From contig JAUIMM010000202.1 in the NCBI GenBank assembly GCA_031769625.1, forward strand, positions 7,116,001 through 7,180,000: a stretch of DNA of 64,000 nucleotides, in the 5' to 3' direction. A program made the translations under genes and the position numbers. The stretch is from Taudactylus pleione (taxonomy: Eukaryota > Chordata > Amphibia > Anura > Myobatrachidae). The notes beneath the pieces were generated by a model, which saw nothing but the letters and a program-made list of their open reading frames with translations, was not told the DNA's origin and did not search any database. Below, one piece after another: positions 63,801-64,000 of this stretch (positions within the stretch are counted from its first letter, which is position 1; the number at the start of each line of letters is the position of its first letter).

Positions 63801-64000
63801 ACATAGTGAACACTGTCATTCCTCTGCAAATGACTCAGGTCTCTATCTTCTCAAAAAAAGACTCCTAAGTTCCATCTTGACTGTAGACAAGATCAGCAGT
63901 GGAAAAGAAGGCCAGCCATTTACCTCTTGGCATCAGGGTGGAGACCAAACAGTGGTCAAAGAAAGATTCCTTCTAAATTGGTGTACTCTACCGCTGTATT
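60802..64000 (+). repeat. 4331-bp five-unit block, copy II, cut by window end (units 69 tail-73)
   Basis: This second copy is truncated by the end of the window after 3199 bases. Only scattered differences from copy I were seen: CTCACAGAATG for CTCACGGAATG near 61110, GTCTATATT for GTCAATATT near 62428, and AACTATCCAAG for AACTAGCCAAG near 62685. The block is therefore among the most recently duplicated parts of the window. Confidence 0.92.
62143..62949 (+). repeat. Unit 71: copy of the doubly deleted unit
   Basis: Both deletions of unit 66 are present at the same internal positions (near 62156 and 62335-62343), 4331 bp downstream. The pair was copied as part of the five-unit block. Confidence 0.93.

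Larger units (their letters stand above)
1..64000 (+). repeat. Tandem satellite array, ~890-bp unit, 73 anchors, both ends open
   Basis: The same sequence recurs head to tail throughout. The anchor is the ATG (or its equivalent) in the CTCATGTTTCTATCTTCTC stretch. Anchors 1-73: 190, 1080, 1970, 2860, 3750, 4639, 5529, 6419, 7309, 8199, 8982, 9872, 10766, 11656, 12546, 13436, 14219, 15109, 16003, 16893, 17783, 18678, 19568, 20458, 21348, 22242, 23132, 24022, 24917, 25807, 26697, 27587, 28477, 29367, 30256, 31146, 32035, 32925, 33815, 34705, 35595, 36485, 37375, 38265, 39155, 40045, 40935, 41825, 42715, 43605, 44495, 45385, 46275, 47165, 48055, 48945, 49834, 50724, 51614, 52504, 53394, 54284, 55173, 56060, 56950, 57812, 58619, 59506, 60395, 61281, 62143, 62950, 63837. 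Spacings: 890 (51 times), 889 (6), 894 (3), 895 (2), 887 (3), 886 (1), 862 (2), 807 (2), 783 (2). Units 66 and 71 lack the anchor itself, so their positions are extrapolated. No foreign insertion was seen on either strand. Confidence 0.98.

Noticed and set aside
1..64000. CRISPR array or bacterial origin
   Set aside because: The repeats are about 890 bp with no short repeat/unique spacer pattern, and the signals in the unit are eukaryotic. No bacterial genes or ribosome binding sites are present.
1..64000. Transposable element tandem (LTR, MITE or Helitron derived)
   Set aside because: I found no terminal repeats, target-site duplications, tRNA-like promoter boxes or transposase/reverse transcriptase motifs at unit edges. 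A distant mobile origin cannot be excluded without a database search.

Overview
The whole window is one uninterrupted head-to-tail tandem array of an AT-rich repeat of about 890 bp. I placed 73 equivalent anchor points; 51 of the 72 anchor-to-anchor distances are exactly 890 bp. All units lie in the same orientation. The array runs off both ends of the window, and no non-repeat sequence, transposon, RNA gene or ordinary single-copy gene interrupts it. This is eukaryotic satellite (macrosatellite-like) DNA. Strong metazoan-style signals inside the unit (CAG/GTAAGT donor, pyrimidine tract plus CAG acceptor, AATAAA followed by a GU-rich stretch, an exact CCAAT/NF-Y box) suggest an animal genome. 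I cannot name the species.

The array is organised at several scales. Groups of 2 to 8 units are themselves duplicated in tandem, so shared rare variants recur at fixed offsets: about 5339 bp (from position 1), 5237 bp (about 5980-16450), 2674 bp (about 14206-18070), 6239 bp (about 14540-27020), 1779 bp (about 28750-32310), 4450 bp (about 32035-41150), 6230 and 7119 bp (about 37375-52300), 890 bp (about 52860-54330) and 4331 bp (56471 to the end). The blocks overlap and nest, which is the expected trace of repeated unequal exchange. In one place (units 48/49) an expected unit is missing. Two length-variant classes carry internal deletions: 107 bp in units 10 and 16, and 28 + 83 bp in units 66 and 71. 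Both classes were later copied inside larger blocks.

Each unit looks like the 3' end of a gene, or a very small gene: NF-Y box, AT-rich TATA-like stretch, acceptor-like site, a 95-nt open exon, a donor, a 165-nt intron, an acceptor, and a terminal exon with an open frame to TAA followed by a poly(A) signal. Joining the two exons gives a 119-codon frame, open in many units, ending in a hydrophobic segment. I do not recognise the product. The frame has no start codon inside the exons. The splice acceptor, donor or frame is damaged in many units, so this may be a gene fragment captured in a satellite rather than an expressed gene family.

Two head subfamilies (called Q and K here, from a CTCAGCAAAAG / CTCAAAAAAAG difference at the acceptor) and two or three tail subfamilies (AATAGA or AATAAA) occur in all combinations. 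This shows shuffling within units as well as block duplication. Unit numbers used below follow the anchor list given in the first feature.
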